Shown: in pieces, positions 29,508-37,884 of the stretch
Numbering within the stretch: position 1 is the stretch's first letter
Layout: the number at the start of each line of letters is the position of its first letter
NCBI RefSeq assembly: GCF_008014345.1
Contig: NZ_VPFL01000010.1
Span: 1-64,000 of the forward strand
Direction: 5' to 3'
Source of the DNA: Pelomicrobium methylotrophicum
GTDB lineage: Bacteria > Pseudomonadota > Gammaproteobacteria > Burkholderiales > UBA6910
DNA length: 64,000 nt
Notes under the pieces: generated by a model
The model's input: only the letters and a program-made list of their open reading frames with translations
The model's database searches: none
Told to the model about the DNA's origin: nothing
Position numbers and translations under genes: made by a program

Positions 29508-30425
29508 TCAGACGTGGCTTGAAGGATCCTCGTACAGCCTTTCCAGCACGAAGACCTGGAGGGCCAGGCGCTGGACGTTTTCGAGCCCTTCGAACTGGAC
29601 GCCGAAGTGGAACTTGCCCGTGGCGGGTTTGAAGCCCGCCGAGTGCACGACGGCGCCCGTTCCGATGCGGGTCGTGGTGTTTTCCGTGCGCAGCGCAAAC
29701 GACAGCTCGAGCCGCTCGCCGCAACCCGCGACCTCCCGGCAGGCCATCAGCCCGGCGCCGCTCGTGCTCAGGTTGACGATCAGCGCCGGCGCCGCCGACC
29801 CGTCGGCGGCGCCGCCCGGCCGGCGGACGTCGGCCACGATGCACGTCCTGACGCGCGGGGCCTTGCGGACCTCCACCGCATGGATTTCCTTGGGGAAAGC
29901 CAGTTGCACATACTCCAGCCCCTGCCAGCATACCCGGTCGACGAAACTCTCGAAGCCATAGACCCGCAGTCCCGAGAAGAAGCGCACCCGCACCCGCTCG
30001 CCCTCCAGCAGAGGCACGGGCCTGCCGTTGAGGCTCGGCACCGTCACGAGCACAGCTTCCCCGTCCACGTAGCCGATCAAGCGCACGATGACGCGCCTTG
30101 CTTCCCACTGGGCCGGCAGTTCCAGGTGCAGCCGATCCCCGATCTGCAACCGCATGTCATGAAAGGCGGGCGCCCCCGGTCCCCGCCGCCCGGAGGACCG
30201 GCGAAGCGACCTCCCGGCCGCCCCTTCCCCCGGCACCGGTCCGGGAGCCGCTTCGCGCCTCGCACGGCAGGCGAGCAGCAGTTCCATCAGGTCGGCGCTC
30301 GCAATCGCTTCGCCGGCCTCCAGGATAAGTCGCGAAGTCTCGTCGTACACCCGCCAGGGAAACGGCCGCCCCATCTCGACGTCATGGACGCCCAAGGGCA
30401 CGAGGGAGGGATCGGCGCTGCTCAC
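29508..30425 (-). CDS. PilZ-domain c-di-GMP effector (YcgR-like two-domain protein)
   Basis: Soluble protein of 305 residues. A basic Gly/Arg-rich insert lies near 60-85, then a YcgR-N-like domain (about 95-180) and a PilZ domain. The c-di-GMP motif is complete: R187-K-A-P-R191 and, downstream, N218-x-S-x-x-G. Its GTG start overlaps the stop of the EAL-HDOD gene (GTGA), so the two are translationally coupled. Proteins of this type act as flagellar brakes or adhesion switches. A sigma-28-like promoter upstream of the partner gene supports a motility role. Confidence 0.82.
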   Translation of the reverse strand: MSSADPSLVPLGVHDVEMGRPFPWRVYDETSRLILEAGEAIASADLMELLLACRARREAAPGPVPGEGAAGRSLRRSSGRRGPGAPAFHDMRLQIGDRLHLELPAQWEARRVIVRLIGYVDGEAVLVTVPSLNGRPVPLLEGERVRVRFFSGLRVYGFESFVDRVCWQGLEYVQLAFPKEIHAVEVRKAPRVRTCIVADVRRPGGAADGSAAPALIVNLSTSGAGLMACREVAGCGERLELSFALRTENTTTRIGTGAVVHSAGFKPATGKFHFGVQFEGLENVQRLALQVFVLERLYEDPSSHV

Positions 30426-31705
30426 GGTGCTCGGCTCCCTGCCCGCGTCTGGCTGCCGGCTGCGTGCTCGTCATCGACCTGGCGACCGAGATCGTGGGCC
30501 CACTTGAGCGCCTCGAGCTGATCCTGCATGAGGTCGGCCAGGGTAAAACCGGTAAACTGCCTGCACGCCGTGACCACCTTGGCGGCCTCCCCCGCCTCCA
30601 GCCATTCCTGAAGCTGCAAGAGCCGGCCTAGCGTTCCGGTGCGCTGCAGCAGCGCCTCGGCGATTTCGGGTGCAAGCTTCAGCTCTTCCACGATTTCGGC
30701 CATTGGCGTCCCGAACAGGGTCTCCAGCAAGGACAGGATGCCCACCATGAAGGCCTGATCGCTGAAATCCCGCCGGCCGGGCCGTTCCCGGACGGCGAGC
30801 AACTCCATCAGCTTGCCGCGGGTGGCGGCGAGCTGGATCAAGGGGTTGGTCAGGGCCCCGTCCTCCGAGGTGGCGGTGTAAAGCAGCAGCTGGACCCAGC
30901 GCAGGAGTTGCCGCCGTCCCAGGATGATGACCCCCTGGCGCAGGGAATGGATGCGCCTCGGCAGGCCGCTTGCGGCCGAGTTCACCAGCCGCAGCAGGTT
31001 GTATGACAGGTCCACATGGGGCTTGAGCGCTCGTTCGATCTCCTCAGGGCTGGCCTCTGCCAGCACCAAGGACAGCAGGCGCAGCAGGGCCATCTTCGCC
31101 GGGTGGGTGCGCTTGCCCGAAAGGATTTCGGGACGCGCGAAGAAATACCCCTGGAACAAGTGGAAACCCAGGGCCGCGCACGCCTCGGCCTGCTCCAGGC
31201 TGTCCACCTTTTCCGCCAGAAGGAGCACCGGCCGATCCCGGGCCGCCTGGACCGTTGCCCGCACGCCTGCTTCGGAAGCGGTCTTGATGTCCACCTTGAC
31301 CACGTCCACCACGGCCAGCAGCCGGTCGAGCCGCTCATCCCGGTTCACCACGTCGTCGAGGGCGAAGCGGTAGCCCTTGCGCCTGAGCTCGGCGCAGCGC
31401 TTTAATACCTCCTCGCCGGAGCCCACCGCCTCCGGCAGCTGCAGCACCACGAAGTCCCGGGGCAGCAGTTCCACGATATTGCTGAGCAGCATCTCAGCGT
31501 CCACGCTGAGGTAGCCCTTGGACGTGCCCAGCGCCTGGTGCACGCCCAGGCCGCAGAAAGCGCTGACGATGAGCTTGGCGGCGGCGAGGGCGCCGTCGCC
31601 GATCGTGGCCGGCTCCGTGGGGGTGCTGTGAAACAACAGCTCGTAGGCAACAGTGCGCCGGCGGGCATCGAGGATGGGCTGACGCCCGAGGCAGATGTCC
31701 TCCAT
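30422..31705 (-). CDS. Degenerate EAL plus HDOD signalling protein (YuxH type)
   Basis: The protein has 427 residues. The N-terminal EAL-fold domain (1-200) has lost key catalytic features: the signature EAL is ELL in YELLF, and the DDFG-type loop reads LDDVVNRDERLD. It is therefore probably not a phosphodiesterase but a binding module. The C-terminal HDOD domain (about 205-400, LLRLVNSAASGLPRRIHSL region) lacks the HD metal residues and is likely regulatory. Such EAL-HDOD proteins control motility in several proteobacteria. The ATG at 31705 (MEDICLGRQ) matches the family start. It forms an operon with the PilZ gene. Confidence 0.85.
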   Translation of the reverse strand: MEDICLGRQPILDARRRTVAYELLFHSTPTEPATIGDGALAAAKLIVSAFCGLGVHQALGTSKGYLSVDAEMLLSNIVELLPRDFVVLQLPEAVGSGEEVLKRCAELRRKGYRFALDDVVNRDERLDRLLAVVDVVKVDIKTASEAGVRATVQAARDRPVLLLAEKVDSLEQAEACAALGFHLFQGYFFARPEILSGKRTHPAKMALLRLLSLVLAEASPEEIERALKPHVDLSYNLLRLVNSAASGLPRRIHSLRQGVIILGRRQLLRWVQLLLYTATSEDGALTNPLIQLAATRGKLMELLAVRERPGRRDFSDQAFMVGILSLLETLFGTPMAEIVEELKLAPEIAEALLQRTGTLGRLLQLQEWLEAGEAAKVVTACRQFTGFTLADLMQDQLEALKWAHDLGRQVDDEHAAGSQTRAGSRAP

Positions 31706-31740
31706 GCAAACGCTTGCTCGAAAATGAGGGGGCCGATGGA

Positions 31741-31767
31741 CTAACGGCGCAATCCGGTCAAACTTGA
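31741..31767 (-). promoter_or_regulatory. Sigma-28-like promoter for EAL-HDOD/PilZ operon
   Basis: On the minus strand TCAAGTTT (starting at 31767) is followed after 11 bases by GCCGTTAG (ending at 31741). It compares with the flagellar consensus TAAAGTTT-N11-GCCGATAA, with three mismatches in total. It would start transcription about 30 bases upstream of the ATG. Confidence 0.4.
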
Positions 31768-31904
31768 GCGGCGACGTGGCGTGGATCTTGCTCGGAAAGC
31801 CCCCCGCCGCAGAAGGAGGGGATGCGCGTCGCGTGGTAAGCTTTTGGGGCGGCTGACTCGCCTCCCATCGATGACGGCGCGAACGACGTTCGTATCCGCG
31901 CTGT

Positions 31905-33458
31905 ATGCAAGTAGCGAACAAAAACATGGCCGACAAAAATTTGCGCCTCCTGCTGGTCGAGGATTCAGCCTTTGACGGCGCCCTGATCGTTTCGCGGCTG
32001 CGCGTCGAGGGGTACACGCTCGAGTGGGAGCGCGTCGAAACGGCGACAGGCTTGACAACGGCGCTGACCCGCCACGCCTGGGATCTCGTCATCGCCGACC
32101 AGGCGACAGCGGGGCTCGATGCCTTTGCCGTCATCGCCTCCGTCCAGGACCATCCCCCCGCCGCCCCCGTGGTGGTGATTTCAGGCGCTCTGCACGAGGC
32201 GCTGGCCGCGGAGCTCCTCAAGGCGGGGGCGGCCGACTACCTGCTCAAGGATGAGCTGTGGCGACTGCCCCACGCCGTGGAACGGGCCGTGGCCGTCGCC
32301 GCCGAGCGCCGGGAGCGGTTTCGGGCGGAAAAAGCCCTCCAGGAGAGCGAGAACCGGTTCCGCAGCCTAGCCTGCCACGTGCCCGGTATGGTGTTTGAAT
32401 TCGCCCGGGACTGCCAGGGCGAGCGCTTCACTTTCGTGAGCGAGGGCGCCCGGATGTTACTCGGCGTGACCCCGGAAGCGCTGCTGGCCGATGCCCGACG
32501 CTTCCTCGATCTCATCGTGCCGGAGGATCGCCCGGCTTTTTCCCAGGCGCTGGCGGATTCCGCCCGCCAACTTGACTTCTTCAACTGGGAAGGCCGCCTT
32601 GTCACCGCTTACGGCAACGGGCCCAAATGGGTGAACGTGCGCGCCAGCCCCCGGCGGCGCGAGGACGGTGCGGTGGTGTGGGCGGGCATCATGACCAACA
32701 TCACCCGCAACAAGCGGATCGAGCTGGATGCGAAGCGATCGAGCGCCGAGCTGCTGGCGCTTTCTTCCCACATCGAGCGGGTGAAGGAGGAGGAGCGGGC
32801 GCGCATCGCCCGGGAGATCCACGACGACCTGGGCGGGACGCTCACGGCCGTCAAGCTGGAGCTGGCCTCGCTGATGAACCGGTTGCCGCAGGAAGGCATG
32901 GACCTGCTGGGACGGGTCAGCTCGATCCGGATCCTGGTGGACCGGGCCATCGCTGCCACGAGCCGCATCGCCCGTGACCTCCGTCCCCCGGTCCTGGACT
33001 TCGGCCTGACGCCGGCCCTCACCTGGCAGGCAAAGGAATTCGAAAACCGGCTCGGCATCGTGTGCGACGTGGAATCGGAGCCGGAGGACCCGGTGCTGCC
33101 CCCAGAGCTGGCAACCGCCCTGTTCCGCATTTTCCAGGAAGCCCTGACCAACGTCTCCAAACACGCCAACGCCACCGAGGTGCACGCCACCCTGCGCAGT
33201 CGGGGAGGGCAGGTGACCCTGGAGGTCGTCGACAACGGGCGTGGCGTCCGGGAAGCGGACCTCGCGAAGCCAGGCTCCTTTGGCATCCGGGGCATCTTCG
33301 AACGCTGCCGGTCCCTCGGGGGGGAGGCGAAAATCGAGGCTCTGCCGGAGGGCGGAACCCGACTCAGCGTCTCGATCCCCGAGCCTCAGGCATCCGCGAA
33401 GCCGCCTCACACCGAACACCGGGCCTTGGGACCGACGGTGGCTGAAGCGAGGGAGTAA
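31905..33458 (+). CDS. NarL-type hybrid sensor kinase with N-terminal receiver and PAS
   Basis: Cytoplasmic protein of 517 residues. A receiver domain (about 12-135) has the phosphoacceptor D65 in VIADQAT and Lys in LLKDE. A PAS domain (about 150-275), a HisKA_3 domain with H306 (REIHDDLGG) and an HATPase (FQEALTNVSKHA; DNGRGV) follow. It has no membrane segment, so its input must be cytoplasmic or come through the receiver. A second ATG at 31926 is possible; neither has a clear ribosome site. The response regulator follows three bases after its stop. Confidence 0.87.
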   Translation: MQVANKNMADKNLRLLLVEDSAFDGALIVSRLRVEGYTLEWERVETATGLTTALTRHAWDLVIADQATAGLDAFAVIASVQDHPPAAPVVVISGALHEALAAELLKAGAADYLLKDELWRLPHAVERAVAVAAERRERFRAEKALQESENRFRSLACHVPGMVFEFARDCQGERFTFVSEGARMLLGVTPEALLADARRFLDLIVPEDRPAFSQALADSARQLDFFNWEGRLVTAYGNGPKWVNVRASPRRREDGAVVWAGIMTNITRNKRIELDAKRSSAELLALSSHIERVKEEERARIAREIHDDLGGTLTAVKLELASLMNRLPQEGMDLLGRVSSIRILVDRAIAATSRIARDLRPPVLDFGLTPALTWQAKEFENRLGIVCDVESEPEDPVLPPELATALFRIFQEALTNVSKHANATEVHATLRSRGGQVTLEVVDNGRGVREADLAKPGSFGIRGIFERCRSLGGEAKIEALPEGGTRLSVSIPEPQASAKPPHTEHRALGPTVAEARE

Positions 33459-33461
33459 CCC

Positions 33462-34100
33462 ATGATCCGCGTTCTCATCGTGGACGACCACGCGGTGGTG
33501 CGGCACGGACTGAAACAGATCCTGAACGACACGGGCGACCTGCGGGTGGCAGGGGAAGCCGGCGACGGCGTCGAGGCCATCCAGTGGCTGCGGCGCCATG
33601 GAGACGACTGCCACGTGGTGCTCCTCGACATCTCCATGCCCAATAAAGGGGGCCTCGACACCCTGAGCCAGATCCACCGCGAGTTTCCCAGGCTTCCGGT
33701 GCTGGTGCTGTCCATGTACCCGGAAGATGTGATCGGGCTGCGCACCCTCAAAGCGGGCGCCGCCGGCTATCTCACCAAGCAAGCGGCCGCCGAGCAGCTG
33801 GTGGAGGCCATCCGTCAGGTGGCAAGCGGCCACCGATACGTGAGCCCCGCTTTGGCCGAGCAGCTGGCCGACTCCTTCGTCAATGGCTACCAAGGCGCCC
33901 CCCACGAGCTCCTGTCCGACCGGGAATACCAGACCCTGTGCCTGATCGCGTCGGGGAAAACCCTCTCCCAGATCGCCGAAGAGCTGAAGATCAGCATCAA
34001 GACCGTGAGCGTCTACCGGGCCCGGCTGCTGGAGAAAATGAAGCTCAAGAACAACGCCGAGCTCACCCGATACGCCGTCTCCAAGGGCCTGGTGGACTAA
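33462..34100 (+). CDS. NarL/LuxR-family response regulator
   Basis: This 212-residue regulator has a receiver with D10-D11, phosphoacceptor D56 in LLDISMP and Lys in LTKQA. A LuxR-type helix-turn-helix spans about 148-205 (LSDREYQTLCLIASGKTLSQ, then KTVSVYRARLLEKM). It is the partner of the upstream kinase. Its position before the flagellin locus hints at motility or surface genes, but no target site is evident. Confidence 0.88.
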   Translation: MIRVLIVDDHAVVRHGLKQILNDTGDLRVAGEAGDGVEAIQWLRRHGDDCHVVLLDISMPNKGGLDTLSQIHREFPRLPVLVLSMYPEDVIGLRTLKAGAAGYLTKQAAAEQLVEAIRQVASGHRYVSPALAEQLADSFVNGYQGAPHELLSDREYQTLCLIASGKTLSQIAEELKISIKTVSVYRARLLEKMKLKNNAELTRYAVSKGLVD

Positions 34101-34127
34101 ACCCGACATCTCCTCCCCCCTCTTTGA

Positions 34128-34145
34128 TCCCCCCTCATCGGGGGA
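34128..34145 (+). terminator. Hairpin after the response regulator
   Basis: TCCCCC (34128-34133) pairs with GGGGGA (34140-34145) around a six-base loop, 28 bases after the stop codon. It is followed by ATAACG, with no long T tract. Confidence 0.35.
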
Positions 34146-34254
34146 ATAACGCGCCTTCAACGCCGCTTTTCTGGCGCTGGCGGGGCCGGCCCGTCGCGGA
34201 CAATACTTCGCATCGGCCGACTTGCTCCAGAAGCGCCCATGAAGAGGGGACTCC

Positions 34255-37200
34255 ATGACTTTCACACCGCTTGATTACCCCAACATCTTCGAACTGCCCA
34301 GGCGCTTGACGGATGTTCCTTCCTGGCACGGGCTCGTGCCCGTCGCCTTTGCCCTGGTGGCCATGCACAAGCCGCGGCGACTGGTGGAGCTGGGCACCCA
34401 CAAGGGGGATTCTTACTGCGCGTTCTGCCAGGCGGTAGCCTCCACCGGCCTGGAGACCTCCTGCTACGCCATCGACACCTGGCAAGGCGACGAGCACGCC
34501 GGACACTACGATCGCTCCGTGCTCGAAGAGCTTCGCGCCCATCACGATCCCCTGTACGGCCACTTCTCGCGCCTTATCCCATCGACCTTCGACGACGCCC
34601 TGCCCCTCTTTCCAGACGGCAGCATCGACCTCCTCCACATCGACGGATTCCACACCTACGAAGCCGTAAAGCACGACTTCGAGACCTGGTTGCCCAAGAT
34701 GAGCGTCCGGGGCATCGTGCTTCTGCACGACACGGCGGTGCGGGAACGCGGATTCGGCGTCTGGCGTTTCTTCGACGAGTTGAAGCTGCGCTATCCCACC
34801 CTTGAATTCTCGTTCAGTCATGGGCTCGGGATCGTCGCGGTCGGCAAAGCAGTGGAAGAGCCCCTGCGATCCCTCTTTGACCTGGGAGCCGAGGAGTGGA
34901 AAAAGCTCGAGACCTTCTTTAACGCGCTGGGACATCGGGTCCAATTGGCAGGTCAAATGAGCCGCGCAGCGCGGGATGGGACTGCGAGCGGCTTGTCAAA
35001 CGTCGCGCCAGAAGCGGCAGGAACGAGGGAACAAGGACACCATGCCCCGCCACCTGCCTTGGAGAAACCCCACGATCGAGCGTACGCCCGCTGGTGCGCG
35101 GAGAAGAGCCTCCGTCTCATCCACGGGCAGGTGTACGCCGAGCGCATGATGCTGCGCTGGCGCACCCGACCCACGCTGCACCTCATCGTGCGCGCCTGCC
35201 ACGGCGACGCGCAGCGCCTTGCCGACACGCTGGATTCGGCCGGCACCCAGCTCTACAACCAGATGACGGTGACCATCGCGGCCGACTTCCCGGCTCCCGA
35301 CGTCGAGGGGCTGGCCGCCGCCGGCATTCGCTGGCTCGCGCCCGGCGCGGAGGTCTTCGACACGCCGCCGTCCCCGCAGGACTGGATCGTGCATCTACCA
35401 GCAGGCGCACGGCTCGCCCCCCATGCGCTGTTCGCTCTTGCCGACCATGCCGATGCCCATCCGCAGTGGCGGCTGATCTACTGCGATGACGACCGCATCG
35501 GCCGCGACGGGGTCCGCTCGAGCCCCCGCTTCAAGCCCGACTTCAACCTGGATCTCGCCCGTTCCATGCCGTACCTGGGGCCCGTCGTCGCGGTGCGAGC
35601 CGATGCCTGGGCAGAAGCGTCCACGTGCGACTACGACCTCGCCTTGACTATCCTCGACCGCTTCGGCGAGGACGCGATCGGGCACATTGCGGACGTGCTG
35701 GTCAGCCTGCCCGTCGACCTGGCGGTGGGCGTTCATACGCCGCAGACCCGGGCTGCCCTGGCGCACCACCTGACCCGGCGGGGAATCGCCGCCGACTTGG
35801 CCGAAGGATTCGTTCCCGGCACCTTGCGGGTGCTTTATCGTCACCCCGACACCCCCCTCGTCTCCATCATCATCCCGACCAAGGACAAACTGGAATTCCT
35901 CAAACCTTGCGTCGAAAGCCTGCTCGCCAAGACCGATTATCCCCATTACGAAGTGATCCTGTGCGACAACGGCAGCAGCGATCCCGATGTCCTGGAATAT
36001 TATGAAACGCTCACGGCGCAACACGCGGACCGCGTGCGAGTGCTGCCTTATCCGCATCCCTTCAATTTCTCGGCCATGTGCAACGTCGCGGCAACAGAGG
36101 CGCGGGGTGAATATCTGTTGTTCCTGAACAACGACACTCAGATCGTGCAGGGCGAGTGGTTGAGCCGCATGATGCTGCACGGCCAGCGTCCGGATGTGGG
36201 CGTGGTGGGCTGCCGGCTGGTTTATCCCGAAACTGGAACCCTGCAGCACGCCGGTGTGGTGCTGGGCCTGATGGGCGTCGCTCACCACCCTTTCAACGAT
36301 GGAAAGACGGCTCTGACGGACCCGGGCTACATGAACCGGGCGCAGGTGGATCAGAACTACTCCGCGGTGACCGCCGCCTGCATGCTGGTGCGCAAGCAGG
36401 TTTACTTCGATGCCGGCGGCATGGACGAGCAGAACCTGGCGGTGCTGTTCAACGACGTAGACCTGTGCCTCAGGGTGACTGACCTGGGCTACCGCGTGGT
36501 CTGGACCCCTTTCGCCACCGTAGTCCACCACGGCTCCACTTCCCTCAAGGGAGAACAGGTCGATCTCATGAAGCTGGCCCTCTCTGCCGAGCGGGCCAAG
36601 AAAGAACGCGAGTGGATGTTCGCCCGCTGGCTTCCGCGGCTCGCTCGCGACCCGGCGTACAACCGCAACCTGGCCCTGACCGCGGTGGACTTCCGCGTGG
36701 AAGCCGACGTGGTGCCGGAATGGGATCCCGAGTTCCACGACCGACCCCGGGTGCTGGGGTTGCCCCTCGCCGGTGGCTCAGGCGAGTACCGGATCCGCAG
36801 TCCTTTCCGGGCGCTGTCCGACGCAGGCCTCGCCCAATGCACGGCGGTCTCGCCCCCGGGTTTGTTGCAAGCGAGGGTGTTGCATCCCGTCGAGCTGGAG
36901 CGGCTCGCCCCCGATGCGCTGGTGCTGCACGCGGCGATCAACGATGTCCAGTTGGAGGCGCTCGAGCTCTACCGCCGTTTCAATCCCGGCGTGCAGCGCA
37001 TCATGAGCCTGGACGACCTCATCACCCAGCTTCCGCCGAAAAATTCCTTCTACCGTTTTGCGTTCAAGGATGCCAAGCCCCGGCTGCGACGGGCTGCCGC
37101 CCTGTGTCAGCGCCTCATCGTCTCCACCGAGCCCCTGCGGGAGCTCACCGAAGGGATGTGCGACGATGTGCGGGTCGTCCCCAACCGGCTGGAGCGGGAA

Positions 37201-37782
37201 CGGTGGTTGGGTTTGAGCTCCCAGCGGCGGGCCGGTCGCAAGCCCCGCGTCGGCTGGGCCGGCGCCCAGCAGCATCAAGGCGACCTCGAGCTGCTCTACG
37301 ACGTGGTGCGGGCGACAGCGGACGAAGTGGAGTGGGTGTTTTTCGGCATGTGCCCGGAGGCGCTGCGCCCCTATGTGCATGAGTTCCATGACTTCGTCCC
37401 GTCGTTCGACGCGTATCCCGCGAAACTCGCCAGCCTGAACCTGGACCTCGCGGTGGCGCCCCTGGAGCTGAACGCCTTCAATGAGGCGAAGAGCAACCTG
37501 CGGCTGCTGGAGTACGGCATCCTTGGCTGGCCGGTGGTGTGCACCGACATCTATCCTTACCGCGGCGCCCCGGTGGCGCGCGTGCCCAACGAGCCCCGTG
37601 CTTGGATCGAGGCGATCCGGGAACGGGTCCACGACCTGGACGCGGCGGCCCGGGAGGGCGACCGGCTGCGGGAATGGGTGCTCGCCGGCTACCTCCTGGA
37701 AGACCACTTGGGCGAGTGGCTGGCAGCCTTCACCGGCACCGCCCCGGCCACCGCACGACCGCAGGCCGCGGTCCGGTCCTAA
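34255..37782 (+). CDS. Composite methyltransferase/multi-glycosyltransferase, probably flagellin-modifying
   Basis: This protein has 1175 residues. Residues 1-230 are a SAM methyltransferase (ELGTHKGDSY; LLHIDGFHTYEAV). Residues about 255-530 look like a divergent first GT2 module with IYCDDD, of the kind found before the second GT2 in RfbC-like proteins. About 533-770 is a standard GT2 (SIIIPTKDK; LFLNNDT; late motif FNDVDLCLR). About 828-1165 is a GT-B/GT4-like domain (GWAGAQQHQGD; SNLRLLEYGILGWPVV). It probably builds or methylates a glycan. The stop codon lies within the flagellin promoter, so flagellin is the likeliest acceptor, though that is inference. GAGGGG precedes the ATG. Confidence 0.82.
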   Translation: MTFTPLDYPNIFELPRRLTDVPSWHGLVPVAFALVAMHKPRRLVELGTHKGDSYCAFCQAVASTGLETSCYAIDTWQGDEHAGHYDRSVLEELRAHHDPLYGHFSRLIPSTFDDALPLFPDGSIDLLHIDGFHTYEAVKHDFETWLPKMSVRGIVLLHDTAVRERGFGVWRFFDELKLRYPTLEFSFSHGLGIVAVGKAVEEPLRSLFDLGAEEWKKLETFFNALGHRVQLAGQMSRAARDGTASGLSNVAPEAAGTREQGHHAPPPALEKPHDRAYARWCAEKSLRLIHGQVYAERMMLRWRTRPTLHLIVRACHGDAQRLADTLDSAGTQLYNQMTVTIAADFPAPDVEGLAAAGIRWLAPGAEVFDTPPSPQDWIVHLPAGARLAPHALFALADHADAHPQWRLIYCDDDRIGRDGVRSSPRFKPDFNLDLARSMPYLGPVVAVRADAWAEASTCDYDLALTILDRFGEDAIGHIADVLVSLPVDLAVGVHTPQTRAALAHHLTRRGIAADLAEGFVPGTLRVLYRHPDTPLVSIIIPTKDKLEFLKPCVESLLAKTDYPHYEVILCDNGSSDPDVLEYYETLTAQHADRVRVLPYPHPFNFSAMCNVAATEARGEYLLFLNNDTQIVQGEWLSRMMLHGQRPDVGVVGCRLVYPETGTLQHAGVVLGLMGVAHHPFNDGKTALTDPGYMNRAQVDQNYSAVTAACMLVRKQVYFDAGGMDEQNLAVLFNDVDLCLRVTDLGYRVVWTPFATVVHHGSTSLKGEQVDLMKLALSAERAKKEREWMFARWLPRLARDPAYNRNLALTAVDFRVEADVVPEWDPEFHDRPRVLGLPLAGGSGEYRIRSPFRALSDAGLAQCTAVSPPGLLQARVLHPVELERLAPDALVLHAAINDVQLEALELYRRFNPGVQRIMSLDDLITQLPPKNSFYRFAFKDAKPRLRRAAALCQRLIVSTEPLRELTEGMCDDVRVVPNRLERERWLGLSSQRRAGRKPRVGWAGAQQHQGDLELLYDVVRATADEVEWVFFGMCPEALRPYVHEFHDFVPSFDAYPAKLASLNLDLAVAPLELNAFNEAKSNLRLLEYGILGWPVVCTDIYPYRGAPVARVPNEPRAWIEAIRERVHDLDAAAREGDRLREWVLAGYLLEDHLGEWLAAFTGTAPATARPQAAVRS

Positions 37783-37807
37783 AGTTTTCCGATCGACCAT
37801 CCGATAA
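37780..37807 (+). promoter_or_regulatory. Sigma-28 promoter of fliC
   Basis: TAAAGTTT (37780-37787) and TCCGATAA (37800-37807) match the FliA consensus with a 12-base gap between the boxes (16 after TAAA). The TAA of the -35 box is also the stop codon of the upstream glycosyltransferase. Confidence 0.75.
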
Positions 37808-37816
37808 CCGGGGCAA

Positions 37817-37853
37817 GGCGATCGGGCGACGCGAACGAAGCGGTCGGATCGCC
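37817..37853 (+). promoter_or_regulatory. Hairpin in the fliC mRNA leader
   Basis: GGCGATC (37817-37823) pairs with GATCGCC (37847-37853), with an inner CGAC/GTCG stem (37827-37830 with 37843-37846). It lies between the sigma-28 promoter and the fliC ribosome site, so it would be part of the leader. It might stabilise or regulate the flagellin mRNA. Confidence 0.35.
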
Positions 37854-37884
37854 CCCGTCAGCCAGTTGAAAAAGGAGATCGGAA

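Noticed and set aside
35395-36738. Minus-strand open frame inside the glycosyltransferase gene
   Set aside because: It lies fully within the GT2 coding region and shows no protein-like motif.
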